Positions 6,398 to 13,886 of a stretch of DNA of 20,022 nucleotides are shown piece after piece (within the stretch, counting starts at the first letter, position 1; every line of letters begins with the position of its first letter). The position numbers and the translations under genes are program-made. Under the pieces are notes generated by a model. The model did not search any database. It had not been told where the DNA came from and saw only the letters and a list, made by a program, of their open reading frames with translations. Source of the DNA: RGIG1995 sp045126815 (GTDB lineage: Bacteria > Bacillota > Clostridia > Oscillospirales > CAG-272). Location of the stretch: positions 1-20,022 of the forward strand of contig JBGVPD010000081.1 in NCBI GenBank assembly GCA_045126815.1, read 5' to 3'.

Positions 6398-7668
6398 AAA
6401 AGATTTCTTTTCCGTACGGTCAAGGATATTTAGACTATGAATTTAAAGATGAAGAGCTTAATGCTGTTCTTACGTCATCCATCGAGGAATATGTTCCCGA
6501 ACTTAAGGGAAGAGAGCTTATCAGACAGGCGTTGGAAAATCCTATCGGCAGTGAAAGATTATCCGAGCTTAGCAAGGGTAAACAAAATATAGTAATTATT
6601 GCAAGTGACCACACAAGACCTGTGCCGAGCAAGGTTATTATGCCGGAAATGCTGAGCGAAATAAGAAAAGGGAATCCCGATGCTGATATAACTATCCTTA
6701 TCGCAACGGGGTGTCACAGAGGAACTACAAAGCAAGAGCTTATAAATAAATTTGGTGAAGAAATAGTTGAAAACGAGAAGATTTACGTTCACGATTGCCT
6801 TGAAGAGAAAATGCTTGTTAATATAGGTGTTCTTCCCTCAGGTGGACAGTGTGAAGTTAACAAAATAGCGGTAGAGGCAGACTTGCTCGTGTCCGAAGGG
6901 TTTATAGAACCGCACTTTTTTGCAGGTTATTCGGGCGGCAGAAAAAGCGTTTTGCCCGGAGTTGCGGGAAGAACTACCGTACTTGCCAACCACTGTTCAG
7001 AATTTATTGCGCATAAAAATGCCAGAACCGGTATTTTAGAAGGTAACCCCGTTCACAGAGATATGCTTTGGGCAGCTAAACAGGCTAAACTTTGTTTTAT
7101 AGTTAACGTAGTGTTAAACGCCGAAAAAGAGCCTATTTTTGCAGTAGCTGGAGATCTTGAAATGGCGCACAAAAAGGGAACCGATTTTATTTCGTCTCTT
7201 TGTGCAGTTAAGGCTGTTCCTTCAGATATAGTTATAACAACAAACGGCGGATACCCCCTTGACCAGAACGTTTATCAGGCAGTAAAGGGAATGACAGCGG
7301 CTGAGGCTAACGTAAAAGAAGGTGGAGTTATAATAATGCTTGCTTTGTCTAATGACGGCACGGGCGGCGATCATTTTTATCATCAACTTGCAGATGAGAG
7401 GGATATTTGCAAGACTATGGAACTTATGCTTTCCCGTTCACGTAATGAAACCGTTCCTGACCAGTGGGAAGCACAGATTCTTCTTAGAATTTTGATGAAA
7501 GCAAAGGTTATTTATATATCGGAAATGGCGGATGAAATGGTGGAAAATATGCACATGATACCCGCTAAATCTATTGACGAAGCTATGAGTATGGCTAAAA
7601 AGATTTTAGGCAAAGGCGACGTAAAAATAACGGCAATACCTGACGGTGTGTCCGTTGTTGTAAGATAA
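6394..7668 (+). CDS. larA: LarA-family nickel-pincer (lactate) racemase
   Basis: This 424-residue cytosolic enzyme of the LarA family interconverts 2-hydroxyacid stereoisomers, classically D- and L-lactate, using the nickel pincer nucleotide cofactor. All residues known from Lactobacillus plantarum LarA are present at the same numbers: catalytic H108 (GCHRG) and H174 (IEPHFF), cofactor-bound K184 (GYSGGRKS) and nickel ligand H200 (LANHC). SDHTRPVP (71-78) and HDC (133-135) are further signatures. GGAG lies upstream of the ATG, and the gene overlaps the ECF-S gene by 4 bases. LarB, LarC and LarE, which make the cofactor, are not in the window and must be elsewhere if it is active. LarA homologues act on various 2-hydroxyacids, so lactate is not certain. 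Confidence 0.92.
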   Translation: MKKISFPYGQGYLDYEFKDEELNAVLTSSIEEYVPELKGRELIRQALENPIGSERLSELSKGKQNIVIIASDHTRPVPSKVIMPEMLSEIRKGNPDADITILIATGCHRGTTKQELINKFGEEIVENEKIYVHDCLEEKMLVNIGVLPSGGQCEVNKIAVEADLLVSEGFIEPHFFAGYSGGRKSVLPGVAGRTTVLANHCSEFIAHKNARTGILEGNPVHRDMLWAAKQAKLCFIVNVVLNAEKEPIFAVAGDLEMAHKKGTDFISSLCAVKAVPSDIVITTNGGYPLDQNVYQAVKGMTAAEANVKEGGVIIMLALSNDGTGGDHFYHQLADERDICKTMELMLSRSRNETVPDQWEAQILLRILMKAKVIYISEMADEMVENMHMIPAKSIDEAMSMAKKILGKGDVKITAIPDGVSVVVR

Positions 7669-7690
7669 TTACGATTGGGTAAACAAAATA

Positions 7691-7720
7691 AATTTGTAGG
7701 GCGGGGACGAAGTCCCTGAC
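7691..7720. repeat. Small hairpin fragment of a possible interspersed repeat
   Basis: TTGTAGGGCGGGGACGAAGTCC contains the stem GGGAC-GAA-GTCCC (7704-7716) and is GC-rich within an AT-rich spacer. It has no U-tail, so it is not the main terminator. It resembles the start of the TTGTAGGG-type intergenic repeats of gut Clostridia; that assignment is a guess. Confidence 0.3.
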
Positions 7721-7745
7721 AGAATGTACTTTTAAAAAAATATAT

Positions 7746-7774
7746 AAAAAAGCCGTGAATATCACGGCTTTTTT
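7746..7774. terminator. Bidirectional terminator between larA and the XRE gene
   Basis: A 13-bp stem AAAAAAGCCGTGA (7746-7758) with TCACGGCTTTTTT (7762-7774) and a 3-base loop has long A and T runs on both sides. It serves larA on the plus strand. The last codons of the XRE gene lie inside the stem, so it also serves the minus strand. Confidence 0.88.
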
Positions 7775-7983
7775 TTATCATTGGTATCAGGAGTAAAAGA
7801 TAAAATTTTATCAACAGGGCATTGGAGTATGTTGCAAAGATCATTTAATGTTACAGTGCTTATAGGGCGATTATGTTTTAGTCTATCAAGCAAACTGCGG
7901 CTAATTCCATATTCATTAATCAATTTGTAGGTTGAGATATTCTTTTCTCTTAGTGTTCTATAAAAAGGTTCATACGAAATCAT
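7762..7983 (-). CDS. Small XRE/Cro-type transcriptional regulator
   Basis: This 73-residue protein consists almost wholly of one helix-turn-helix domain (FYRTLREKNISTYKLINEYG then ISRSLLDRLKHNRPISTVTL and LNDLCNILQCPVDKIL). It is typical of short Cro/C1-like repressors of the HTH_26 kind. It has no ligand domain and probably binds as a dimer. The ATG has GAGGTGATTTA just upstream. It is divergent from a lipoprotein gene and the two promoters share -35 bases within an array of TGCTCTAT half-sites. Autorepression together with control of the lipoprotein and membrane protein is therefore likely. Its stop lies in a terminator stem. Confidence 0.87.
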   Translation of the reverse strand: MISYEPFYRTLREKNISTYKLINEYGISRSLLDRLKHNRPISTVTLNDLCNILQCPVDKILSFTPDTNDKKKP

Positions 7984-8001
7984 TAAATCACCTCTACTAA
8001 T

Positions 8002-8076
8002 ATAATAAATTCTGCTCTATTACTTGACAATGCTCTATAAAATGAGTATAATGTATATACTCGACTTATAGAGCAT
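8002..8076. promoter_or_regulatory. Divergent promoters with operator array
   Basis: On the plus strand TTGACA (8024-8029), 17 bases, then TATAAT (8047-8052). On the minus strand TTGTCA (8025-8030), 17 bases, then TATTAT (8002-8007), so the two -35 boxes overlap. Half-sites TGCTCTAT occur at 8013-8020 and 8031-8038, 18 bases apart. An inverted copy gives the perfect pair ATGCTCTATAA (8030-8040) and TTATAGAGCAT (8066-8076). A further pair GAGTATA (8044-8050) and TATACTC (8056-8062) overlaps the -10. This is a typical layout for cooperative repression by the adjacent XRE protein. Confidence 0.85.
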
Positions 8077-8099
8077 ATACATTTAGGAGGTTATATTAT

Positions 8100-8630
8100 A
8101 TGAAAAAAATGCTTGCTTTATTCGTTGCTGTCGTATTATGTTTTTGCCTTGTGGCTTGTGCGGTCGTGGATGATTCGCCTGTAAAAGAAACAGGGGCAGG
8201 GAACAACAAATCAGATTCTCAGAATGAGGAAAAAGAACTCGTCTTTGGTTTGAATGAGACTGCTGTCTTTCCTGATTTAAAGTTTACGGCAACTGAACTT
8301 AAAGAGAGTAATGGAGCTGATTTTTTTAATCCGGAAGAAGGTAATGTTTTTGTTGGAATTAAGTTTACTATCGAAAACATTTCTGAAGAAGAACAGAGTA
8401 TTAGCTCGCTTTTGATGTTTGAAGGATATGTTGACGATATCAAATGCAGTTATTCAATTAGTGCATCATGTGTGTTTGACGAAGGAACGCTTGATGGTTC
8501 GGTTGCTCCGGGAAAAAAATTAGTTGGATGGTATGCATTGGAAGTACCTAATGATTGGTCTAATATAGAATTACAGGTGCAGTCATCATGGTTATCCAAT
8601 AGTTCTGCCAAGTTTGTATTTACAAAATAA
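8100..8630 (+). CDS. Lipoprotein with DUF4352-like immunoglobulin-type domain
   Basis: This is a secreted, membrane-anchored lipoprotein of 176 residues. The lipoprotein signal has KK, a hydrophobic stretch and the lipobox LVAC with lipidated C20. A low-complexity linker (about 21-46, rich in N, S, K and E) follows. The beta-rich domain (about 47-176) has the pattern FVGIKFTIENISEEEQSISS and a VAPGKKLVGWYALEVP strand pair, as in DUF4352/telokin-like extracellular domains. The function of these domains is unknown. AGGAGG precedes the ATG with good spacing. The gene is first in a two-gene unit with the membrane protein and is probably repressed by the divergent XRE protein. Confidence 0.82.
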   Translation: MKKMLALFVAVVLCFCLVACAVVDDSPVKETGAGNNKSDSQNEEKELVFGLNETAVFPDLKFTATELKESNGADFFNPEEGNVFVGIKFTIENISEEEQSISSLLMFEGYVDDIKCSYSISASCVFDEGTLDGSVAPGKKLVGWYALEVPNDWSNIELQVQSSWLSNSSAKFVFTK

Positions 8631-8642
8631 GGAGATGATTTT

Positions 8643-9005
8643 ATGAGAAAAAGAAGTTTAATGTTATTTATTGCAACGGTACTGTCAACAGCGTATACAG
8701 TTTATTTGTTGTGTTATTTTGTGGGCGGTACTGCATCTGCCAGTGGAACTGATGCTTTAAGCGGAGCTATAGCAACAGCGCTTGTTACACCTCACATGGT
8801 TATGTTTTTGATAGGTGCTATATTTGGTTGGCTTGGTTTGTTATTAAAAAAATCGTGGGCAGCTTTAGTTGCGGCAATCTTATATTCTGTAGGCTCATTA
8901 CTTTTCTTGGCTTATATAATGTTTGGTGCACCCATATTGATTTTAGGTTTCATAGGTTATGCTAATCAAAAAAAGATTAATAAAAAGCTTTCAGAAGTAA
9001 AATAA
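8643..9005 (+). CDS. Small four-helix membrane protein, unknown function
   Basis: This 120-residue protein has four probable membrane helices (about 6-28, 42-65, 68-85, 87-107) and a lysine-rich C-terminal tail (QKKINKKLSEVK) that would face the cytoplasm. AAGGAGATG lies just before the ATG, 12 bases after the lipoprotein stop, so both are co-transcribed. No catalytic motif is visible and I recognise no family. Its pairing with a lipoprotein under an XRE repressor suggests an envelope function such as stress response or immunity, but nothing in the protein itself proves this. A terminator follows. Confidence 0.7.
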   Translation: MRKRSLMLFIATVLSTAYTVYLLCYFVGGTASASGTDALSGAIATALVTPHMVMFLIGAIFGWLGLLLKKSWAALVAAILYSVGSLLFLAYIMFGAPILILGFIGYANQKKINKKLSEVK

Positions 9006-9057
9006 AAAACCTAAAAAAATAACAATTAATCACCATTTTTTTGGCGGTTTAATTTAC

Positions 9058-9087
9058 AAAAAACACTTCCTTACGAAGTGTTTTTTT
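9058..9087 (+). terminator. Terminator after the lipoprotein/membrane protein unit
   Basis: AAAAAACACTTC (9058-9069) pairs with GAAGTGTTTTTT (9075-9086) around a 5-base loop, followed by a T. It is about 50 bases after the membrane protein stop. The rest of the spacer to 9224 holds only the yicC promoter. Confidence 0.88.
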
Positions 9088-9159
9088 GTTTTGAAACAAA
9101 GAGAGTAATACAGTGGTTGTTTTGGGTGATATGATGAGGAGATTAATTTTGTCTTGTTG

Positions 9160-9208
9160 TTGACAAAGTTATATGTATAAGTTATAATATATTATTATAT
9201 ACCGTATA
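9160..9208 (+). promoter_or_regulatory. Consensus promoter of the housekeeping cluster
   Basis: TTGACA (9160-9165), 17 bases, then TATAAT (9183-9188) matches the main sigma factor consensus. ATACCGTATA (9199-9208) follows close to the expected start of transcription. Its core ATAC-C-GTAT is the same palindrome as at 5832-5840 in front of the ECF-S/larA operon. The two promoters also share TTGTTGACAAA-N-TTA. Confidence 0.85.
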
Positions 9209-9224
9209 AGAGGTAATATTAGAT

Positions 9225-10112
9225 ATGATTAGAAGTATGACAGCTTACGGCAGAGCGACGGCTTCTGTTGATGGCAAGGAAATAACGGCGGAAATTAAAT
9301 CGGTTAACTCCAGATTTTTGGACTGCAATATTAAAATATCGAGAATGTACAGCTTCTTAGAAGACAGAGTGCGTGAATACATTCAGACAAGAGGTATCAA
9401 AAGAGGAAAGATCGACCTCTATATCGGTGTTGACGTTATAGAAAAGGTCGGAATAGAGTTAAGACTTGATGAGGTCTATACCGAAAGTTACATAAAGGCT
9501 TTGACAGATCTTCGCGACAAGTTTGGTCTCAAAGACGATATTTCAGTTATGAGTATCGCTCAAAACAGAGAGATATTTACCGTGATCAAACCCGAAGAGG
9601 ATATGGAAAAAGACTGGCTTATCATCAAACCCGTTCTTGATAATGCTATTGATATGTTTATCGCGCAGAGAGAACGCGAAGGAGAAAAATTAAAAGCAGA
9701 CCTTCTCATTAAAAAAGCCAACCTTATGGAAATGGCTGACAGAATTGAAAAAATGTCAGAAGAATGTATTTCTTCATACGCAACAAAGCTTGAAAACCGT
9801 TTAAAGACGGTGCTTGAAAAGCATAATATAGAAATAGACAGCTCAAGAATTTTGACAGAATGTGCAATATTTGCCGACAAGGTAGCCGTAGACGAAGAAG
9901 TTGTAAGACTTCGCAGTCACTTTGACGAGTTTGACAAGATACTCGAAAACGGCGGAGCTGTCGGAAAGAATATGGACTATCTGTTGCAGGAAATGAACCG
10001 CGAGGTAAATACCACAGGTTCAAAGGCAAACGATGCAGATATGGCTCACTTGGTTGTAAATATGAAGAGTGAGCTTGAAAAGATAAGAGAACAGATACAG
10101 AATCTTGAATGA
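9225..10112 (+). CDS. yicC: YicC/YloC family endoribonuclease
   Basis: This 295-residue protein of the YicC family is an endoribonuclease involved in RNA turnover in characterised homologues. It has the N-terminal signature MIRSMTAYGRA, EIKSVNSRFLD (about 24-34) and RGKIDLYI. The C-terminal DUF1732 domain includes VVRLRSHFDEFDK, GKNMDYLLQEMNREVNTTGS and the closing KIREQIQNLE. Length is normal. The start matches the family. AGAGG lies about 12 bases upstream, somewhat far. It is first in the housekeeping cluster and is followed by remA 8 bases later, the usual order in Firmicutes. Confidence 0.95.
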   Translation: MIRSMTAYGRATASVDGKEITAEIKSVNSRFLDCNIKISRMYSFLEDRVREYIQTRGIKRGKIDLYIGVDVIEKVGIELRLDEVYTESYIKALTDLRDKFGLKDDISVMSIAQNREIFTVIKPEEDMEKDWLIIKPVLDNAIDMFIAQREREGEKLKADLLIKKANLMEMADRIEKMSEECISSYATKLENRLKTVLEKHNIEIDSSRILTECAIFADKVAVDEEVVRLRSHFDEFDKILENGGAVGKNMDYLLQEMNREVNTTGSKANDADMAHLVVNMKSELEKIREQIQNLE

Positions 10113-10120
10113 GGTAGGAT

Positions 10121-10390
10121 ATGTTATTTATTAACATAGGTTTCGGCAATATGGTTGCCGTAAACAGAGTTGTTACTATATCAAGTCCGGAGTCGTCTCC
10201 GATAAAAAGACTTGTACAGGACGCCAAAGAAGAGGGCAGAGTTATTGACGCATCATGCGGTCACAAGACGAAGACCGTTATTATAACTGACAGTGACCAT
10301 GTTATTCTATCGGCTCTTCCCACAGAGAAAATAGCAGACAGACTTAACGGTTTAGCTGACAATAATTCTTCCGACGAAGATGTTTTATAA
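10121..10390 (+). CDS. remA: RemA/DUF370 DNA-binding regulator
   Basis: This 89-residue DUF370 protein is related to Bacillus RemA, a ring-forming DNA-binding regulator of matrix and osmoprotection genes. Family signatures are FINIGFGNMVAVNRVV (about 3-18), PIKRLVQDAKEEGRVIDA, the TKTVIITDSDHVILSALP strand pair and the end of the fold at IADRLN. An acidic tail (NNSSDEDVL) is added. GAGGTAGG lies just before the ATG. Its place between yicC and gmk is conserved in Firmicutes. Its target genes here are unknown. Confidence 0.93.
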   Translation: MLFINIGFGNMVAVNRVVTISSPESSPIKRLVQDAKEEGRVIDASCGHKTKTVIITDSDHVILSALPTEKIADRLNGLADNNSSDEDVL

Positions 10391-10404
10391 AAGGGTAATG
10401 ACAA

Positions 10405-11013
10405 ATGGATAAGAAGAATATGCTTATAGTTGTATCCGGCCCTGCAGGTTCGGGTAAGGGTACGGTACTTAAAGAGGTTATGAATCTTTCCGATGATTTT
10501 GCCTATTCGGTATCGGCTACGACAAGAAAGCCGCGTCCGGGTGAAGTTCACGGAGTTAACTACTTTTTCGTTACAAGAGAAGAGTTTGAAGAAAATATCA
10601 AAAACGATTCTCTTATTGAGTATACCGAATATTGCGGTAACTACTACGGAACGATAGACAGCAAGGTTCAGGAAATGCTTAAGGAAAAGAACGTTATCCT
10701 TGAGATCGAGGTTGAGGGGGCTATGAACGTTAAAAAGAAGTTCCCCGATGCCGTTTTGATACTGTTGCTTCCCCCCGATTTTAAAACGCTTGAGGCAAGA
10801 CTCAGGGGCAGAGGAACGGAGACCGACGATGTAATCAGAGCAAGACTTGAGCAGTCAAAGGCTGAATTAGCTTGTTTTGACAAATACGATTACGTCGTAA
10901 TCAATATGAATGAAGGAGCACACGAGGCTGCTTTAGATATAATAAATATAACAAAATCAGAAATAAAACGCACGTCAAGGCGTTTGGAAGTGAGAGAGAA
11001 ATTTTATGAATAA
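10405..11013 (+). CDS. gmk: Guanylate kinase
   Basis: This cytosolic enzyme (202 residues) phosphorylates GMP to GDP with ATP. It has the P-loop GPAGSGKGT (12-20), the GMP-binding segment SATTRKPRPGEVHGVNYFFV (38-57) with EYCGNYYGT, and the lid RLRGRGTETDDVIRARL. Length fits the family. A weak GGG-type ribosome site lies before the ATG, 14 bases after remA. The stop overlaps rpoZ by 8 bases, so the two are translationally linked as in other Firmicutes. Confidence 0.97.
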   Translation: MDKKNMLIVVSGPAGSGKGTVLKEVMNLSDDFAYSVSATTRKPRPGEVHGVNYFFVTREEFEENIKNDSLIEYTEYCGNYYGTIDSKVQEMLKEKNVILEIEVEGAMNVKKKFPDAVLILLLPPDFKTLEARLRGRGTETDDVIRARLEQSKAELACFDKYDYVVINMNEGAHEAALDIINITKSEIKRTSRRLEVREKFYE

Positions 11014-11311
11014 CGAAAAGCCCACAAATATGATTACTCCTACCCTTGAGGAATTACAGGCAGAGGGAAAATACAACCGTTACGAGCTTGTTATAGCAAC
11101 GGCAAAATGCGCAAGAATTGTTACTGACGAGTACGTATCTCAGCGCGAAAATGCTGAAAGAATGGTTGCAAACAAAGAAACAGATAAGAGCTTGGCGGCA
11201 CTCATTAACCGCGAATACCGTGACCAGAAGGCAGTCAGAACAGCTATTAACCGTTTACACAACAGAGATTACAAAATAGTTGAAGAGTCTTTGGGACAGA
11301 ATATCGACTGA
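11006..11311 (+). CDS. rpoZ: RNA polymerase omega subunit
   Basis: This 101-residue small subunit aids assembly of RNA polymerase by holding beta-prime. It has the typical ITPTLEEL start region, the NRYELVIATAKCARIV helix (about 24-39) and a later AALINREYRDQKAVRTAINRL segment matching the AI-x-EI region. A stretch of about 15 charged residues (QRENAERMVANKETD) lies between them, as in other clostridial omegas. The first 8 residues before M9 may be extra, but the ATG at 11006 fits the coupling with gmk. The cluster position after gmk supports the call. Confidence 0.9.
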   Translation: MNNEKPTNMITPTLEELQAEGKYNRYELVIATAKCARIVTDEYVSQRENAERMVANKETDKSLAALINREYRDQKAVRTAINRLHNRDYKIVEESLGQNID

Positions 11312-11356
11312 TTGGGTAATCGAAAAAGTTAAATTTTAAATCGGAGGTGTATCTGA

Positions 11357-13867
11357 ATGAATGACCTGTTTGCGCGGGTGTATGTTTTAGATGCACCTTA
11401 TTTTATTGACAGGAAATACGATTATATTGTTCCGTCGGAATTACGAGGGAAAATAAAGGTAGGCTCGGTTGTAAGCGTACCCTTTGGCAAGGGTAACAAA
11501 AGCTCTTATGCAGTCGTATTCGAATTTACTGACTCTACCGAATTCAGCGGAGTTAAATCCGTTATAGACGTAATACCCGATATTTATCTCAACGATGAGA
11601 TGAGAAAAATATGTCTCTTTCTGAAAGACAGAACGTTTTGCAGTATAGGCGATGCGGTTAAAAGCGCGGTGCCGGTTGCAGCATTTGGAAAAATGTACAA
11701 TTTATACAGTCTGTCGGATAATATTGATATTGAGTCATTTGGAACTAACGCCAGGGATATATGTTCTTATCTTAAAGATAACCCCAAATCAAAGTACACG
11801 ACCTTAAAGCAGAAGTTCGGCGAAAATATCGACAAAGCTTTGAGGGATCTGACTATAAGAGGAATAATCGTCAGAGAGACCGAGATAAAAGAGGGAAGCA
11901 AAAAGAAAGAAAAGGTTATAACTTTAGCTATCAGTGAAGATGAAGCTAAGGCTATTCTTGAAAGAAAAAGCGAGATCAAGCTTCGCGGTGAAAAGGCTAA
12001 ATCGGTTATTTCCGCCCTTCTTGAAAACGGCGGTAAACTTTCTTCATCTGAATTGAAGGGGCTGACGGGGGCTGACAACAGTCAGTATAAGTCTTTGGCG
12101 GAAAAGAAAATAGTAGAAATATCGGAGATTGACGTATACAGAAACCCTTACGAGACTTTAGAAAAAAATTCTAAACAAAACATATTAACTCCCCACCAAA
12201 CCGAAGCTTATAAGAAAATATCTGATCTTTACAAGACAAGAGAAGCCAAGGCGGTATTGCTTCACGGTATAACAGGAAGCGGTAAGACGAGGGTTATAAA
12301 GGCGATTATTGACGAGGTAATTGAGTCCGGTCGTCAGGCGATAGTGCTTGTGCCCGAGATATCTTTGACTCCGCAGACGGTTGGGCTTTTCAGGTCTTTC
12401 TACGGAAACAGGATCGCCGTTATACATTCGTCGCTTTCAAACGGAGAACGTTTTGATGCATGGCGAAGAATAAAAAATAACGACGTTGACGTTTGTATAG
12501 GTACTCGTTCGGCGGTGTTTGCGCCTTTTGAAAGATTAGGTCTTATTGTAATTGACGAAGAGCAGGAGCATACCTATAAATCGGATATGTCTCCCCGTTA
12601 TCATGCAAGGGATATAGCAAGATTTCGTGCAGGATATAACAATTGTATGATGCTTTTGGCATCAGCCACTCCGTCGCTTGAAAGCTATTATAAGGCACAG
12701 AATGGGGCATATACGTTAGTTGAATTAAATGAGAGATACGGAAACAGCGTATTGCCGAATACTCATATTTCGGACTTAAGAATCGATCTGCCTATGGTAT
12801 CGGGAATGTCCGTAATAGGTCAAAGGCTTTACCGTTCAATGAGCGAGTCTCTTGAGAGAAACGAGCAGGTTATTCTCTTTATAAACAGAAGAGGGTACAA
12901 TAATTTTGTGTCGTGCGCCGAGTGCGGTAATGCTATAACTTGTACCAAGTGCAGTGTGTCGATGACCTTTCATTCTCCCGGAAGAATATATCCCGAAGAG
13001 GGAGAAAACGCTATGGAGGCAAGGGTAAAGAACGGTTGGCTGACCTGCCACTATTGCGGTTCAAGAATAAAAGTACCAAAGGTGTGTCCCGAATGCGGAA
13101 GTGAACATATACAGCATTTAGGTTTTGGCACACAAAAGGTTGAAGAAGAATTAAAACAGTTGTTTCCCGATAAAAGAGTAATGCGAATGGATGCAGATAC
13201 TACGTCAAGCAAATTTGCTTTTGATTCAATGCTTGAACGTTTCAGGAATGGAGAAGCGGATATTTTGATCGGAACGCAAATGGTTACGAAGGGGCATGAT
13301 TTTCCCAACGTTACTTGTGTTGGCGTGTTGTTAGCCGATGCATCTTTGTATCTTGACGATTACAGAGCAAACGAAAAAACGTTTGATTTGATAACGCAGG
13401 TTACGGGCAGAGCAGGGCGAAGTGATAAGAAAGGATGCGCCGTTATACAGACGTACAACACAGAGCATCAGATACTTAAATATGCTTCCCAGCAGAATTA
13501 CGTTGATTTTTATAAAAATGAGATACTTCTGAGAAAATCATACGTGTTCCCGCCGTATTGCGATATTTTGCTTATAACTTTGACTTCTAATTCGGAAAAC
13601 GAACTTTTAAAGGGTTGTGTGTTTATAAACACGTCTATAAAAGATATGGCGGAAAAAGAGGACAAGAGCCAACTTGCGATGAATGTGTTCGGGCCCTTTG
13701 AAGCATCGGTATACAAGGTCAACGACAGATACCGTATGCAGTTTGTCGTAAAGTGTAAAAATAATAACGTATCAAGGAGTTTCTTCGCAAAGCTGTATAT
13801 TTTATGCGAGAAGACTTTTGGAAATAAGATACAGATATCTTTTGATATTAATCCCAACAATATATAA
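11357..13867 (+). CDS. priA: Primosomal protein N' (PriA helicase)
   Basis: This replication-restart helicase (836 residues) binds stalled forks and loads the replicative helicase. The N-terminal 3'-end-binding domain (about 1-105) is followed by a winged-helix region and the helicase core with Walker A GITGSGKT (304-311), DEEQEH (400-405), ASATPS (435-440) and the C-terminal QVTGRAGRSD (681-690). Eight zinc-binding cysteines are at 520, 523, 529, 532, 564, 567, 577 and 580. Between the second and third cysteine pair there are about 20 extra residues (538-559, charged), and the protein is longer than usual. GGAGGTG lies 9 bases before the ATG. The gene coaBC, often located between rpoZ and priA, is missing. 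Confidence 0.97.
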   Translation: MNDLFARVYVLDAPYFIDRKYDYIVPSELRGKIKVGSVVSVPFGKGNKSSYAVVFEFTDSTEFSGVKSVIDVIPDIYLNDEMRKICLFLKDRTFCSIGDAVKSAVPVAAFGKMYNLYSLSDNIDIESFGTNARDICSYLKDNPKSKYTTLKQKFGENIDKALRDLTIRGIIVRETEIKEGSKKKEKVITLAISEDEAKAILERKSEIKLRGEKAKSVISALLENGGKLSSSELKGLTGADNSQYKSLAEKKIVEISEIDVYRNPYETLEKNSKQNILTPHQTEAYKKISDLYKTREAKAVLLHGITGSGKTRVIKAIIDEVIESGRQAIVLVPEISLTPQTVGLFRSFYGNRIAVIHSSLSNGERFDAWRRIKNNDVDVCIGTRSAVFAPFERLGLIVIDEEQEHTYKSDMSPRYHARDIARFRAGYNNCMMLLASATPSLESYYKAQNGAYTLVELNERYGNSVLPNTHISDLRIDLPMVSGMSVIGQRLYRSMSESLERNEQVILFINRRGYNNFVSCAECGNAITCTKCSVSMTFHSPGRIYPEEGENAMEARVKNGWLTCHYCGSRIKVPKVCPECGSEHIQHLGFGTQKVEEELKQLFPDKRVMRMDADTTSSKFAFDSMLERFRNGEADILIGTQMVTKGHDFPNVTCVGVLLADASLYLDDYRANEKTFDLITQVTGRAGRSDKKGCAVIQTYNTEHQILKYASQQNYVDFYKNEILLRKSYVFPPYCDILLITLTSNSENELLKGCVFINTSIKDMAEKEDKSQLAMNVFGPFEASVYKVNDRYRMQFVVKCKNNNVSRSFFAKLYILCEKTFGNKIQISFDINPNNI

Positions 13868-13886
13868 AAGCACAGGAGAAAAAACA

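Noticed and set aside
9724..10227. Minus-strand open frame of 167 codons
   Set aside because: It lies antisense to yicC and remA, both with clear family signatures; composition is that of a shadow frame.
13818..13886. N-terminal extension of Def
   Set aside because: It overlaps the priA end and is absent from the family; AGGAG supports the ATG at 13887.
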